A DNA stretch of 27,001 nt from Chara braunii (lineage: Eukaryota > Streptophyta > Charophyceae > Charales > Characeae): assembly GCA_003427395.1 (NCBI GenBank), contig BFEA01000270.1, positions 1,129,575 to 1,156,575 on the forward strand. The letters are read 5' to 3'. Position numbers and translations under genes: made by a program. The notes beneath the pieces were generated by a model that was not told the DNA's origin, made no database searches, and saw only the letters and a list, made by a program, of their open reading frames with translations. Positions 1 through 8,279 of the stretch are shown here, piece by piece; within the stretch, counting starts at the first letter, position 1; each line of letters opens with the position of its first letter.

Positions 1-114
1 GGATACTGTGGGTTTCACGCTTGGTTGATACCATCCTTGTCGACCGGCGTACGCTTCGTTCTTAGGAGATCAGCGCCCTAATGGACGGACGACGATCGGG
101 TCCACTAGGCGTTA

Positions 115-495
115 ACCAAACGTATCTATACTACAGCGAACGAGCAAACGCCCTCGGCCGACCCACCTCTGCAACTGCATGTAAAAGCTTTCGCACGTGA
201 GTCGGTAGCTCGGTAGGGATACGCCCCTAAGGGTGGTGACAGCCCCTTAGGGAAGGCAAGCTTATACCCCGCGGGAACTTATCTTGTCGTAGGGGACCGC
301 AGGATGTACAGCTGGCGCAGCCAGTTAGAGCGGCGAAGGGTTGACGCGACCTCGCACCCGTCTCGGCGTCTCGCGGGATTATTTTGTGTCGTTCCTAAGT
401 TGTCTCCTTGTTTTCTTTTCCGTGTTTCTCCTGCGTGACGCAACCGGAAGGGCCCTCGCTGACGCGGGGGCCGATGCGCTCGACAACGCTCATCC
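115..495 (+). repeat. Dispersed head repeat, copy 1
   Basis: About 380 bp that recurs twice more in the window on the minus strand (1695-2044 and 7632-7958). Shared landmarks in order are a TAC-AGCGAACGAG block, CCGACCCACCTCT, the box GGTAGCTCGGTAGGGATACGCC, a hairpin (225-233 pairing with 244-252 around a GGTGACAG loop), and a 3' block with CTGCGTGACGC and CTCGACAACG. The GGTAGCTCGGTAGG box resembles a Pol III A box or tRNA D-arm, but I find no clear B box. No LINE coding sequence is recognisable downstream of this copy, unlike the other two. It could be a SINE or a chimeric retroelement 5' part. The repeat status is certain by internal comparison; the class is inferred. Confidence 0.8.
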
Positions 496-887
496 GGGAT
501 GTCGATCTATCCCACCTAAATCAGCCTAGTACCCTGGTGCCCTGCTAGCCCGCTACCTCCAAACAAGTACAGGTCAGGGAACCGTGTGTTTGTAGTTAAC
601 GACCTAACATTTGCTGCTATACAGTTGGCCAGTACCATGACTCTGTTTTCCCATGGAGCAACCAAATTTTACTGTCTTCCAAAATCTTTTAAAATTATTA
701 AACCTTTTAACATTTTAAACCTTATTCCCTCTCAGAACCACACTCAGACAAACCAGCCATGCAGAAGTCATACAAAACCCATGCATGCCACCATTAATGA
801 TCCTTGAAGACCGCTGCAACAAGGTCCTCCCTTGATGATGGTATCTTCTCTGTAGTTGATGTATGTCACTTGATATTTAGACCTCCA
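496..887. other. No recognisable gene
   Basis: AT-leaning sequence with short open frames only and no domain I recognise. It lies between head repeat copy 1 and the 3' end of the LINE remnant. I see nothing further in it. Confidence 0.5.
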
Positions 888-1209
888 TTATGAAGTGGCC
901 GAGGGAGTAGGGGCAGGCGGTGAGCAAGCAGGGGTAGACCATGGGGTGACTGTGGGGGGGGGGAGCGATTGGTGGGCAGGCGGCTCAGGACTAGGGAGGA
1001 GGACGAAGTTGGGTTGGAGGAATGGGACATGAAAGTCGCAGAAGGGTTTCCTTTGCCAATCAGGTTTCATTCTCCTTAATGGTTTCCATGTGATATCTAG
1101 GGCAGTGTTAAGTTCCGAAAACAGTTTGTTAGGGTCCTGCCAAATCTGCAAATAGGAGTATCGAATGACCTCCTTGATGACAGGGTCTTTCTCCTTATAG
1201 AATTCACGG

Positions 1210-1244
<35 letters not shown>

Positions 1245-1694
1245 CGCCTCATGCATTTCCAGGTTTCGTGGGTTTTATTACTGATCTGCTCTTCAACCGC
1301 TTTTTGCGCTTGCAGCAAGCCAAACTGGTGGTCTTTTCTTTCAAATGAGCACCTAGCTCTCCAAGCCAACATAAGGATATGCAGCCTTGTATATGAAAAA
1401 GGTTGGTCGCAAACGAGATCTAGTGCCCCCTTGATGTCGTGACAATATCTTAATTTTTGCCTCAGTTGGTCCACAAGTAGCCAGTCAGTTGAAGGCTGGT
1501 CCGAGATATCCTTCATCTGCAGAACTCCGTGTTCCACCAAACTCCTCCATGAACAGTCCACGCTCTTATACACCCGATTATGCGCACATGTGACCCACCT
1601 ATTGCCGAAAAGGGGTTGCCTGGCCACCTCCTCCCATCATCTGGCAGGATGTTGGGCAGGGGCAGTCTCCTCCAATTTCCGAGGAGCATAGCCC
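888..1694 (-). pseudogene. LINE reverse transcriptase C-terminal remnant
   Basis: Read on the minus strand from 1694 downwards, frames give a piece with FWAMLLGNWRRLPLPNILPDDG, then QPLFGNRWVTCAHN, then SWRSLVEHGVLQMKDI, and after a homopolymer DPVIKEVIRYSYLQIWQDP. The order and the 'PLFGN...W..L...GV....DI' pattern are typical of the region downstream of the reverse transcriptase core in plant L1-type LINEs. At least two frameshifts separate the pieces. A run of 29 A (T on the coding strand) at 1213-1241 interrupts the frame between WKCM and the FYKEKDP segment. Its 5' side joins head repeat copy 2. It is non-functional; the LINE assignment is from motif pattern, not from a search. Confidence 0.7.
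1213..1241. repeat. A29 homopolymer
   Basis: Uninterrupted run of 29 A. It sits inside LINE-derived coding sequence, not at its 3' end, because LINE-like codons continue on both sides on the minus strand. It is therefore more likely a slippage expansion or small insertion than the element's own poly-A tail, which would be T on the plus strand here. Confidence 0.95.
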
Positions 1695-2044
1695 AAAATG
1701 CGTCGTTGTCGAGCGCATCTGTCTGGCACTGCACGAAGCAGCGCGGGACCCTCCCGGCCGCGTCACGCAGGAGTTGGACTACACCTTTCTCGTAAATGCA
1801 TATGGAGCTTCCGCAAAGCCGCTCCGGCCGAGTGCGCCAACCATACCTCTCGCGAGCCTCTACGACAGGATAGGGCCTAAGCGAGGCACGACTTACCTCC
1901 ACCTTGTGGGAGCTGTCACCTCCCTTCGGTGGGCGTATCCCCGCCGAGCTACCAGTCCACAATACGAAAGCTAATAAGTTGCAATCACAGAGGTGGACCA
2001 GCCGAGGATGTTTCTCGTTCGCTGTAGCATAGGGGGTACGCGCG
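1695..2044 (-). repeat. Dispersed head repeat, copy 2
   Basis: Minus-strand copy of the repeat at 115-495. It has the same order of blocks: GCGCGTACCCC start, CTACAGCGAACGAG, the GGTAGCTCGGCGGGGATACGCC box, hairpin, CTCCTGCGTGACGCGG and CTCGACAACG. Its hairpin (plus coordinates 1899-1932) uses CCACC/GGTGG and GGGAG/CTCCC instead of the CCCTAAGGG stem of copy 1, and keeps a GTGACAG loop on the minus strand. A frame stays open through much of it, but the equivalent frame is closed in copy 3, so I do not treat it as coding. It is directly followed by LINE coding sequence on the same strand. Confidence 0.8.
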
Positions 2045-2485
2045 GTATTACGCCGTTATCGAACCCGCATGCGAACTGACGCACTGGGGAGGCTGAAGTC
2101 CCAAGCGCGACTCGTCGTCGGTCGACTAGGACGCATCCCACTCGCTGCGCAACACCACGCTAAAGCAAAATTAAAATAACTCACACTCTCACACACACAA
2201 ATAATCAAAAGGAAAAGCAGCACGCTCCTAGCCCCTTAAGTATCCAACCCATAACTGTTCATGCGGAAGTCGAATAAGTCGACGCGCGTGAAAGCTTATG
2301 TAAAATCGCGCAGTCGTAGGGCCTCCTCATATCGACTAGCAATGCAAACGCACGCAAGCAGTCGCAATGATGGCGTACTATGTAGTACCCATACTCATGC
2401 CGTCCTCGTTAATCACGAGGGTCGCGTTCGACACTCAAGTGTCGGCTGACACGCACCTTGAGGGTTAATCTCTCGACGCTAGACA

Positions 2486-2572
2486 ACTGCCAAGTGCGGT
2501 TGAAGACCACACACCCTCTTCTGCACCCTGTGCAGAGTGGGTGGTACACAGGTCCATACCTGTGGTGGCAGT
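2486..2572. other. Cloverleaf-shaped inverted-repeat unit
   Basis: ACTGCCA (2486-2492) pairs perfectly with TGGCAGT (2566-2572). The 73 bases between hold three side-by-side hairpins: GTGCGGT/ACCACAC (one C/A mismatch, loop 2501-2505), TCTGCAC/GTGCAGA (2520-2526 with 2530-2536, loop CCT, extended outward by ACCC/GGGT), and CACAGGT/ACCTGTG (2547-2553 with 2558-2564, loop CCAT). The overall shape is a four-way junction of tRNA size, but arm lengths and loops do not fit a tRNA. The pairing is directly visible; function is unknown. Confidence 0.6.
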
Positions 2573-2585
2573 CGTTTCTTACTGC

Positions 2586-2664
2586 CCTGGAGATGAGCCT
2601 CACTCCAGGCCTGGACAGAAGTCAAGGGCTTTGACTTTGATGGCTGCCACGGACTACAACGTCC
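2586..2664. repeat. Three consecutive small hairpins
   Basis: CCTGGAG/CTCCAGG (2586-2592 with 2603-2609), AGTCAA/TTGACT (2620-2625 with 2631-2636) and GGAC/GTCC with loop TACAAC (2651-2664). They follow the cloverleaf unit without any recognisable coding sequence. Confidence 0.6.
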
Positions 2665-2934
2665 AACTGTAAAATTCCAAAAAGCAAAAATACGCCGAAG
2701 GCCCCCTCCTATCCCAAAAAAAATCATAACCTTGGGTACCCTTTTTGGTTGGTACCAACGACCTATTTTAATCTCAAACATTCGTGCATACGTGCGAGTC
2801 CCTTAATCCCATAACTTTCAGACACTCGGACGGCGTAACGTCGCGCGCATGATTTTGATATAAAGTCGCGCAGTTGCAGGTCAGTCCTTTACCAACCGAC
2901 AATGCTAGTCATACGTGGTAATCACGGCTCCGGC

Positions 2935-3230
2935 CTCGCGATATTGAATGGCTGAAGGAATATATCGTAAGGGGTTACCCCTCACGATATTGAACGGCTG
3001 AAGGACATGTCGTTCAACCCTCGCGACATTTCTGCCCTCAGGGTTGGGTGTCTCGACGACAGGGCAAATAGGCTCTGCGCAAGGGGAAGTCCCTTCCCTA
3101 CAGAGTCTAGGGCTCGGGATGTCCTCGACAAGGACCTCGAATCCCAGCCTAGGACCAACGTCCGACTGAGAACCCTCAAGAAGCAAACACACAAAAGGGA
3201 AGGGTTTTCCTTATGTCTCTCAGTCCTAAC
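2935..3230. repeat. Nested hairpin array with two similar units
   Basis: A unit around CGATATTGAATGGCTGAAGGA (from 2939) recurs as CGATATTGAACGGCTGAAGGA (from 2985). Each is closed by its own stem: CGATAT/ATATCG (2939-2944 with 2962-2967) and ACGATAT/ATGTCGT (2984-2990 with 3007-3013, one G-T). Between them AGGGG/CCCCT pairs (2970-2982). Further stems are TGCCCT/AGGGCA (3033-3038 with 3061-3066), TAGGCTCTG/CAGAGTCTA (3069-3077 with 3101-3109) enclosing AAGGG/CCCTT, GGCT-GGGAT-GTCCT with AGGAC-ATCCC-AGCC (3111-3149), GGAC/GTCC with CAAC loop (3152-3163) and GACTGAGA/TCTCAGTC (3164-3171 with 3218-3225) enclosing ACCCT/AGGGT. Nearly every base lies in a potential helix. No protein is recognisable on either strand. 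Confidence 0.65.
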
Positions 3231-3815
3231 CTCTGAGTAAGCTTTTGGTACGGGACCCCTTAGGCCACATGAACATCCATCATAGGTGCACACATGTATA
3301 CATATATAAGGGGGGATAAGTATGCGACGATCACTTCGCACAATCACAGTGGGACTCCTCACAACCATATGCATATATGTGATCGCAGACAATCATATCC
3401 AGAATCTGAGTCACAGAACATACCTGCAATCACATCGAAGAGCCAAACAACAACCCACGCACTACACGGAGTCAATCCCAACCAATCTCTGCAGTCATAC
3501 CCCTCGCTTTAGCCATGCAAGCCCCAACCTCCTGTCCAACCAACCATAATTAAATACTTAGTACCTTTGTTAAATGGCCATTCAATAAAAGTTTGGATGA
3601 AACCTTTGCAATTTCTTTTAGCAATCTGCTTTCATACAATCAATAAAGTTGAAACTGAGATTAAACAGACATTCCTTTTACTTAATCTGATTCAGTGTCC
3701 TGAACGTCAAACAAAGGTTAAAGTAAGGTTGCACACCATATACTCAGTCAAGGATGCAATGGGTAGTACAGATAGGGGTTATAACTAGGTTTATAAAGGG
3801 AGACGAAAGGTTACC
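3231..3815. other. Non-coding interval with one hairpin
   Basis: No recognisable gene. CGATCAC (3328-3334) pairs with GTGATCG (3379-3385). The remainder from 3540 is AT-rich with no structure I can name. Confidence 0.45.
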
Positions 3816-3819
3816 TTAC

Positions 3820-3870
3820 AGTTCCATGCCTCCGGAACTCCTCCTGAGTTGCGGCAGAGCTCCCGCAATC
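3820..3870 (+). repeat. GTTCC-CGGCAGAGCTCCCGCAATC repeat, copy 1
   Basis: The stretch from GTTCCATGCCTCCGG to GGCAGAGCTCCCGCAATC recurs at 11810-11860 on the same strand. The 3' part GGCAGAGCTCCCGCAATC is identical in both. The hairpin between differs: here AACTC/GAGTT (3836-3840 with 3846-3850), in copy 2 GAGT/ACTC. TGCC/GGCA closes both. Confidence 0.7.
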
Positions 3871-4144
3871 GGTGGGATGACTCCCCACAGAGTCTTGCTG
3901 CGGTCCTACGAGTTGCAATCCCGCCTCCCACCTTCCTCTCAGAATCAGTAGACTAGACTTAGAGTATGAAGGATAGAAATAGAAGGTTTTTAGACTCTTA
4001 GATCCAAGAAGGGTGCTCTCAGACTCGCAGGAGAGGGCCTTGATACCTTCGATCGCCTGAGGGCCCCGCAATGGCAGCCGAAATTTAACATCTTGGTCAA
4101 GCTTCTGAGGCCAAATTGTAGAAGTCAAATCTCCGATGACTTCT
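3862..4144. other. Hairpin-rich non-coding interval
   Basis: After repeat copy 1, GTGGG/CCCAC and GACTC/GAGTC can pair around 3872-3894, CTCTC/GAGAG around 4017-4036, and AGAAGTCA pairs perfectly with TGACTTCT (4120-4127 with 4137-4144). No protein is recognised. Confidence 0.45.
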
Positions 4145-4930
4145 CAAATCGCAACACTAACCCCCTAATCGCCCAGTTTGACCGTCTCCCCTTGTCTCAA
4201 CACCTCTCCTCGGCCTGTTCGCGGCCACACAACAGCTGACAACAGTCCTTCAGACGCAGCAACAGTTGTGCACGACGGCGGTCAACAGTAACGACGAACA
4301 GTCTACAACAACCACAACCCGCACTTAGACCACCAACGCAGCGACAACACACAACGAACAACAGTGCACAGTAATATAGAATAGCGAGACTGCGTGCCCA
4401 GCAGCCGCCTCTACAGCAAGACACAGCACGCTCAGCAGTCTTAGCAACCTGTAGTGAGTACTGTAGTTGTCGTAGTAGAAACACATCTAACCCAGTCTAC
4501 AGCCCCTCCTGGTAGCAGGAGCGACCGTAGGAGCTCCGTGATCGCAACAAGATGCTCAGACCAGCGATGACATGCTCATTCCATCAATTAGTAGGCAAAG
4601 AGGTTGGGCGACTCATGGGTCTTTAATAGGCAGCAATAGCAGCCCGATCCTGCGCAGCAACAACCCATAGTTTAACTCAGAGCGCAACCCCAACCTTCAA
4701 CCTTTCCTCAAGCTCGTGCACTGAAGCACTTTAAGGCCCGGATAAGTCTACAGTCTCGCGGTTGTTTTCCTCGTTGTTTCAAACTCACCAGGTAGGCACT
4801 CTCCCCCCGTGTTGCTCTGCGACTGTCTACCCCAGACTGCTGGCTGCCCTCCCACAGCTCACCGGCCTTCAATCTCAGGTTCGTACCGTACTCCTTCCCC
4901 CCTTATTCTCAACCCCTCTCTTTTGCCTTT
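4145..4930. other. CAACA-rich low-complexity interval
   Basis: 4200-4480 is rich in CAAC, ACAG and AACGA words without a strict period. 4500-4900 has no recognisable feature. A polypyrimidine tract ending TTTTGCCTTTCAG lies at about 4919-4932 and would make a good 3' splice site on the plus strand. Confidence 0.45.
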
Positions 4931-4932
4931 CA

Positions 4933-5470
4933 GAATCTCGCAGCATACCGCCTAGCCCATCTCGATGCATCTGGCCCAGACCCCCGGCGAGGTTCATTCA
5001 GCCTCTGGTAGTATTTATGCAGCAGTCAAATTCTTATGTTCACGTTCCTCAATTTCTTGCCTCGTTGTTACGCCTACTAGCCCCACCAAGATCACGACGC
5101 TGGCGAAGAGCACTATAGACACGATGACTGAGAAGAGCACGACAAGTCGTACTGAGTGCTTCAGGCCTCACACGATCAACCCCTCCGCTGTCTTCACGCT
5201 GCCTCCCCCAATAGGATCTAGCAACGCCCCGGTTAACAAGCAAATCTCCAGTCCAACCCCTATTCTCCGGCCGGCTCTGCTCGACAATTTGATCAAGTTC
5301 TGAATGAACCTTCCGATCGAAGAAGGCAGGGACACTGCCTCACTCACACCACCCCGAAACTTCTTCTTCACACGGAACAATGCGCCGGCCGACAGGTAAG
5401 TCATAAACCACACGGCTGTCCCCACGTTACACACACACATCAATCTGCAAAGAGCCCCTATGCGAAGCAC
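4933..5470. other. Unidentified coding-like block, strand uncertain
   Basis: Two readings compete. On the minus strand, a frame from 5470 to about 5018 encodes ~150 residues interrupted by one TGA near 5168. It contains a hydrophobic stretch (RLVVLFSVIVSIVLFASVV and following residues) that would make a good transmembrane helix, and a second weaker one near its start (VGTAVWFMTYLSAGALF). The TGA could be a CGA arginine codon after C-to-T change. On the plus strand, the block is bounded by strong splice-like signals, TTTTGCCTTTCAG before 4933 and GACAG/GTAAGT near 5395-5401, and holds a Ser/Thr/Pro-rich frame also broken by one TGA. I do not recognise either product. The two frames are complementary, so only one is likely to be real. 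Confidence 0.35.
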
Positions 5471-6470
5471 TACAGAACGCAGATATCAAGGCAGCGGCGG
5501 GGCGCAGACGGGGACTTTTGCGTATCGAGGGCGGAGTAAGCCATTTATATTCTACTCACATCACGATCATACCCCGCGGATCGTTGGTCCCCGCCACTCA
5601 CCTCGCAATTGAACCCCGCCCGAGTGCTTCACGCAAACTTCTATGGAGACGATGAGCAACTCCGAACGAATCTCTCGCTAGGACGGACTCGGATACATCC
5701 GTCGGGTAAGTATTTTTTCTGCACCCTCTTACTTCTTTTCTTATCCGTTTTTACCGTAGCCTTTTCTCCTTACTGAATGCACCCGGCGTACTCTTTAGTC
5801 TAGATTCACTCTTTTTTCTGACTCCAAACCTACCAACTCTCTTCCAATTCTATCTTCGCCATCGAATTCGCCTTACCAGAAATTTTCAATTTAGAGTTTT
5901 CCCTTGTCGGGATTGGTCAAGAAACGGCCGAGACTTGACAATTCTTCTTTTTCCCTCCGTAGCTTTCAGCTGCCCCCCCCCCGCGCACGTCATTTCTTAT
6001 CTAACTCCATTTCCAAACTAACACCATATTCGGATTCGCCCTGCCTAAGACTCCCAATCTCGACTCTTACCCTGCTTGATTCCATTGAGAATCGAGCGTG
6101 TTACTCCTCTCCAACCACGCCCTGACTGTTTCTGCCATAGCTCATCTTTTCTTCCTTCCTCGCATGTACCCTGGCGCTGAACCCGGCCAGGTTCACTTCC
6201 TTCCCAGCTCGCCTTTTCCCTCACAGCCCGCCGTTCTCCTCTGCCTTGCTCCTTGGTACCTTTCTTCTGCCTGTTGCTTCCCTTCCCTACTATCCAGTTC
6301 CAACGTTCACGCCCTCACTCGCTCCCTTCTTCTGTCTTTTTGCTTCGTCTGGCCTGCCTAGCGCTCATGGCACTGCCTTATGGCTCTGGCGCCCGTAACC
6401 CGTTCCTATCGCCAACCAAAAACAGCGCTCTACGAGCGCAACAGCCAGGTTGAACGAACCGCGGTGAAAA
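5471..6470. other. Pyrimidine-rich interval, no recognisable gene
   Basis: Only short open frames. A GTCGG/GTAAGTATT donor-like site lies near 5705. The rest is C/T-rich on the plus strand with no domain or repeat I can name. Confidence 0.4.
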
Positions 6471-6473
6471 GAC

Positions 6474-6581
6474 AAAAAAAATGAGAAAGGCTGCACTCGA
6501 CTTTATACGTGTCAATCCTTGCACAGGGGCCATGCTGATCTTCTCTGTATCGTTCTAATTTTTACGGATGTCCTGAAGGAC
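6474..6581 (-). ncRNA. U6: U6 spliceosomal snRNA gene or pseudogene
   Basis: Read on the minus strand: a 5' hairpin GTCC-TTCA-GGAC, then CATCCG, the invariant ACAGAGA box inside GAACGATACAGAGAAGAT, the AGC triad in CAGCATGGCCCCTG, then GCAAGGATTGACACG, and a T8 run (6474-6481) as a Pol III terminator. Length is about 108 nt, right for U6. U6 forms the catalytic core of the spliceosome with U2. Differences from the usual sequence include C instead of T before the AGC triad and an extra T in the GGAT-GACACG stretch. I see no plant-type upstream element and no TATA at the usual -25 to -30; upstream is purine/pyrimidine sequence and then an ATT microsatellite. This favours a pseudogene or diverged copy, but the core motifs are intact. 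Identity is very likely; activity is uncertain. Confidence 0.88.
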
Positions 6582-6632
6582 CCTGTCATCTCTCCGAGTC
6601 CCAGAAAAAGGAAACGGAGCAAAAATGGGAAA

Positions 6633-6634
<2 letters not shown>

Positions 6635-6663
<29 letters not shown>
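6635..6663. repeat. (AAT)n microsatellite
   Basis: About nine trinucleotide units, upstream of the U6-like sequence in its own orientation. Confidence 0.95.
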
Positions 6664-6668
<5 letters not shown>

Positions 6669-6671
6669 GAG

Positions 6672-6772
6672 GGACTGCTGGCACCCCGCCAGTCCATTGG
6701 GTCGGGTCCGCCGTCACATCAGTTCAGCAAAACTGAGGGAGATAGCCCCATCGGGCCCTCAATCCCTCAGTT
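6672..6772. repeat. Two hairpins near the U6-like sequence
   Basis: TGGC/GCCA within GGACT..AGTCC (6672-6695), then AACTGAGGG pairing perfectly with CCCTCAGTT (6731-6739 with 6764-6772), enclosing GCCC/GGGC (6745-6748 with 6753-6756). Confidence 0.55.
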
Positions 6773-6779
6773 CCTTCCA

Positions 6780-7276
6780 TGCTCCAGTGCTTCTGTGTCG
6801 CCGCCTGCTGGCCTCGATCCCCATACCTTTGCCGCAATAATCCAATATCATAACCTATAGGCTAAGTCCAAGCCTGAAACCAATGCATGCGTCATCCTAT
6901 ATAAATGGATGTTGCACACTCCCCAGGCCTAGGAAAGTAGCCTGGCCCTCACCCCCTTCTTCTAACTAAGTCTGCGGTCACTAGGCCTCCGCACTGGCCT
7001 GCCCTCTCGCGCCGTAGTCGCCTCTCACCCTACTCAGCATGTCAGATTACCAACAGTCAACTGTCCTAAATAAGAACAAAACCTTTAATCCCCAATAACC
7101 AAAATTCAGACCGGCCAACTAAGCCTGGCTGCCTAACCAAACGAAAGGATCACACGCGCGCCTTAAGACTCCGCACCCACTCACGCTCTACTCTGGTAAA
7201 CCATTCTATTAGTGTAACCCGACAAACTCAGCCGCGTCTCGCATGGCATACTTAGATTTTCGAAATTTTTCGGAAC
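6780..7276. other. No recognisable gene
   Basis: No long open frame, no recognised domain and no repeat that I can match elsewhere in the window. Confidence 0.45.
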
Positions 7277-7632
7277 TTACTTCCTGTCTCTAGCAAGAAC
7301 TAAGGCGGATACCCTTGTCAGGGTATTCGCTCCGACACCGTTGTATAGATCTTGTCTGGCTTCCCTTCTATCCTCCAACTCTCTCTCTGTTTGCCTTCTG
7401 GGAATGGACCAATCCGTGTCCTCCACCGATGGAAGCGGATCCATGTTGGATCCCGCCTTTGTGGCCAGTCCAGCTATTTGTTTTAATGCTAGGTCCCTCC
7501 ATGGGATATGAGGATCGAGAATCAACCTCCGCATCCATTGTAATGACAGTATTGTGAGCTGGGCGGAGGGGTCAATGATCCCAAGGCCCCCCTTGGTCTT
7601 GGGATGAATTCTATGTTGTTGTGTGAACGTGA
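7277..7632 (-). pseudogene. LINE reverse transcriptase fragment (GGLG region)
   Basis: The minus-strand frame contains HPKTKGGLGIIDPSAQL, then LSLQWMRRLILDPHIPW, and ends GVGANTLTRV before a stop. 'K.GGLGI.D...Q...L..QW..R......PW' is the hallmark just downstream of the reverse transcriptase domain in plant LINEs. Only ~118 residues remain, so it is a fragment. It starts almost exactly where head repeat copy 3 ends (about 7632), and it represents an earlier part of the LINE ORF than the fragment at 888-1694. The last coding stretch lies in a hairpin (7305-7330) whose pairing is conserved in the LINE fragment near 18.4 kb. Confidence 0.75.
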
Positions 7633-7958
7633 TGAACGCGTTGTCACACGCGGCGGTCCCGCGCCCTGATGGGGAGCGCTGAACCTCACAGTCATGCCAC
7701 GCAGGATGTTTTGTTGAAAAGAACCAGTCACCACTCCGACCGTGCGAGCGTGCTATACCTCTCACGACGCCACACAATGGGTCGGGACGTCGCGAGGTAC
7801 AGCTTTACCTCTACCTAAGGGGTTGTCACCACCCTTAGGTAGGCGTATCCCTGCTGAGCTACCGGCCCACACGCGAAGGTTTTTACATGCCTTTGTAGAG
7901 GTAGGTCGGCCGATGGCGTTTTCTCGATCGCTGTAGCATAACACGGGGTACGCGCGAC
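7632..7958 (-). repeat. Dispersed head repeat, copy 3
   Basis: Minus-strand copy with GCGCGTACCCC start, CTACAGCGATCGAG, CCGACCTACCTCT, the box GGTAGCTCAGCAGGGATACGCC and a perfect 11-bp hairpin stem (7811-7821 with 7832-7842, loop containing GTGACA on the minus strand). It ends around GTGACAACG. The box here is even closer to a tRNA D-arm (TAGCTCAGCAGG). It is fused on its 3' side to the GGLG region of a LINE. Confidence 0.8.
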
Positions 7959-7959
7959 A

Positions 7960-8279
7960 AGACGTCTAAAACTGACCCGTTAGTCAAGTCAGGTTCAGGA
8001 TGTGGTTTCCCTATCCTGGACTTCTAGATATTCAGGTCGAACTTTAAGAAGGTCGTCTATTTCCGCATCTGCTCCCAAAACATATTATTTTTCTAACCAC
8101 TACGATCAAAGTACCAGTCAAACCATTTCATTACCAAGGGCATTCTATTCTACTTAACATATGACTGATCATTAGATAGTATAAAAGTTATATAGGACTA
8201 ATAATCAGAGGTCGCAAAACCATTTTTTTTCCAATCATATCCGACCCAGCTTAAGTCTTGATGTATCATATCTAGCTGC
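7960..8279. other. AT-rich interval, nothing recognised
   Basis: AT-rich single-copy-looking sequence without long frames or visible repeats. Confidence 0.45.

Noticed and set aside
1513-1962. Real protein from the 149-codon minus-strand frame
   Set aside because: It joins non-coding head repeat to LINE sequence; the equivalent frame is closed in copy 3 of the repeat.
2486-2572. tRNA gene
   Set aside because: A 7-bp closing stem and three arms in 87 nt look tRNA-like, but the third arm has a 7-bp stem with a 4-base loop. There is no TTCGA T-loop, no TAGC..A..GG D-arm and no proper anticodon arm.
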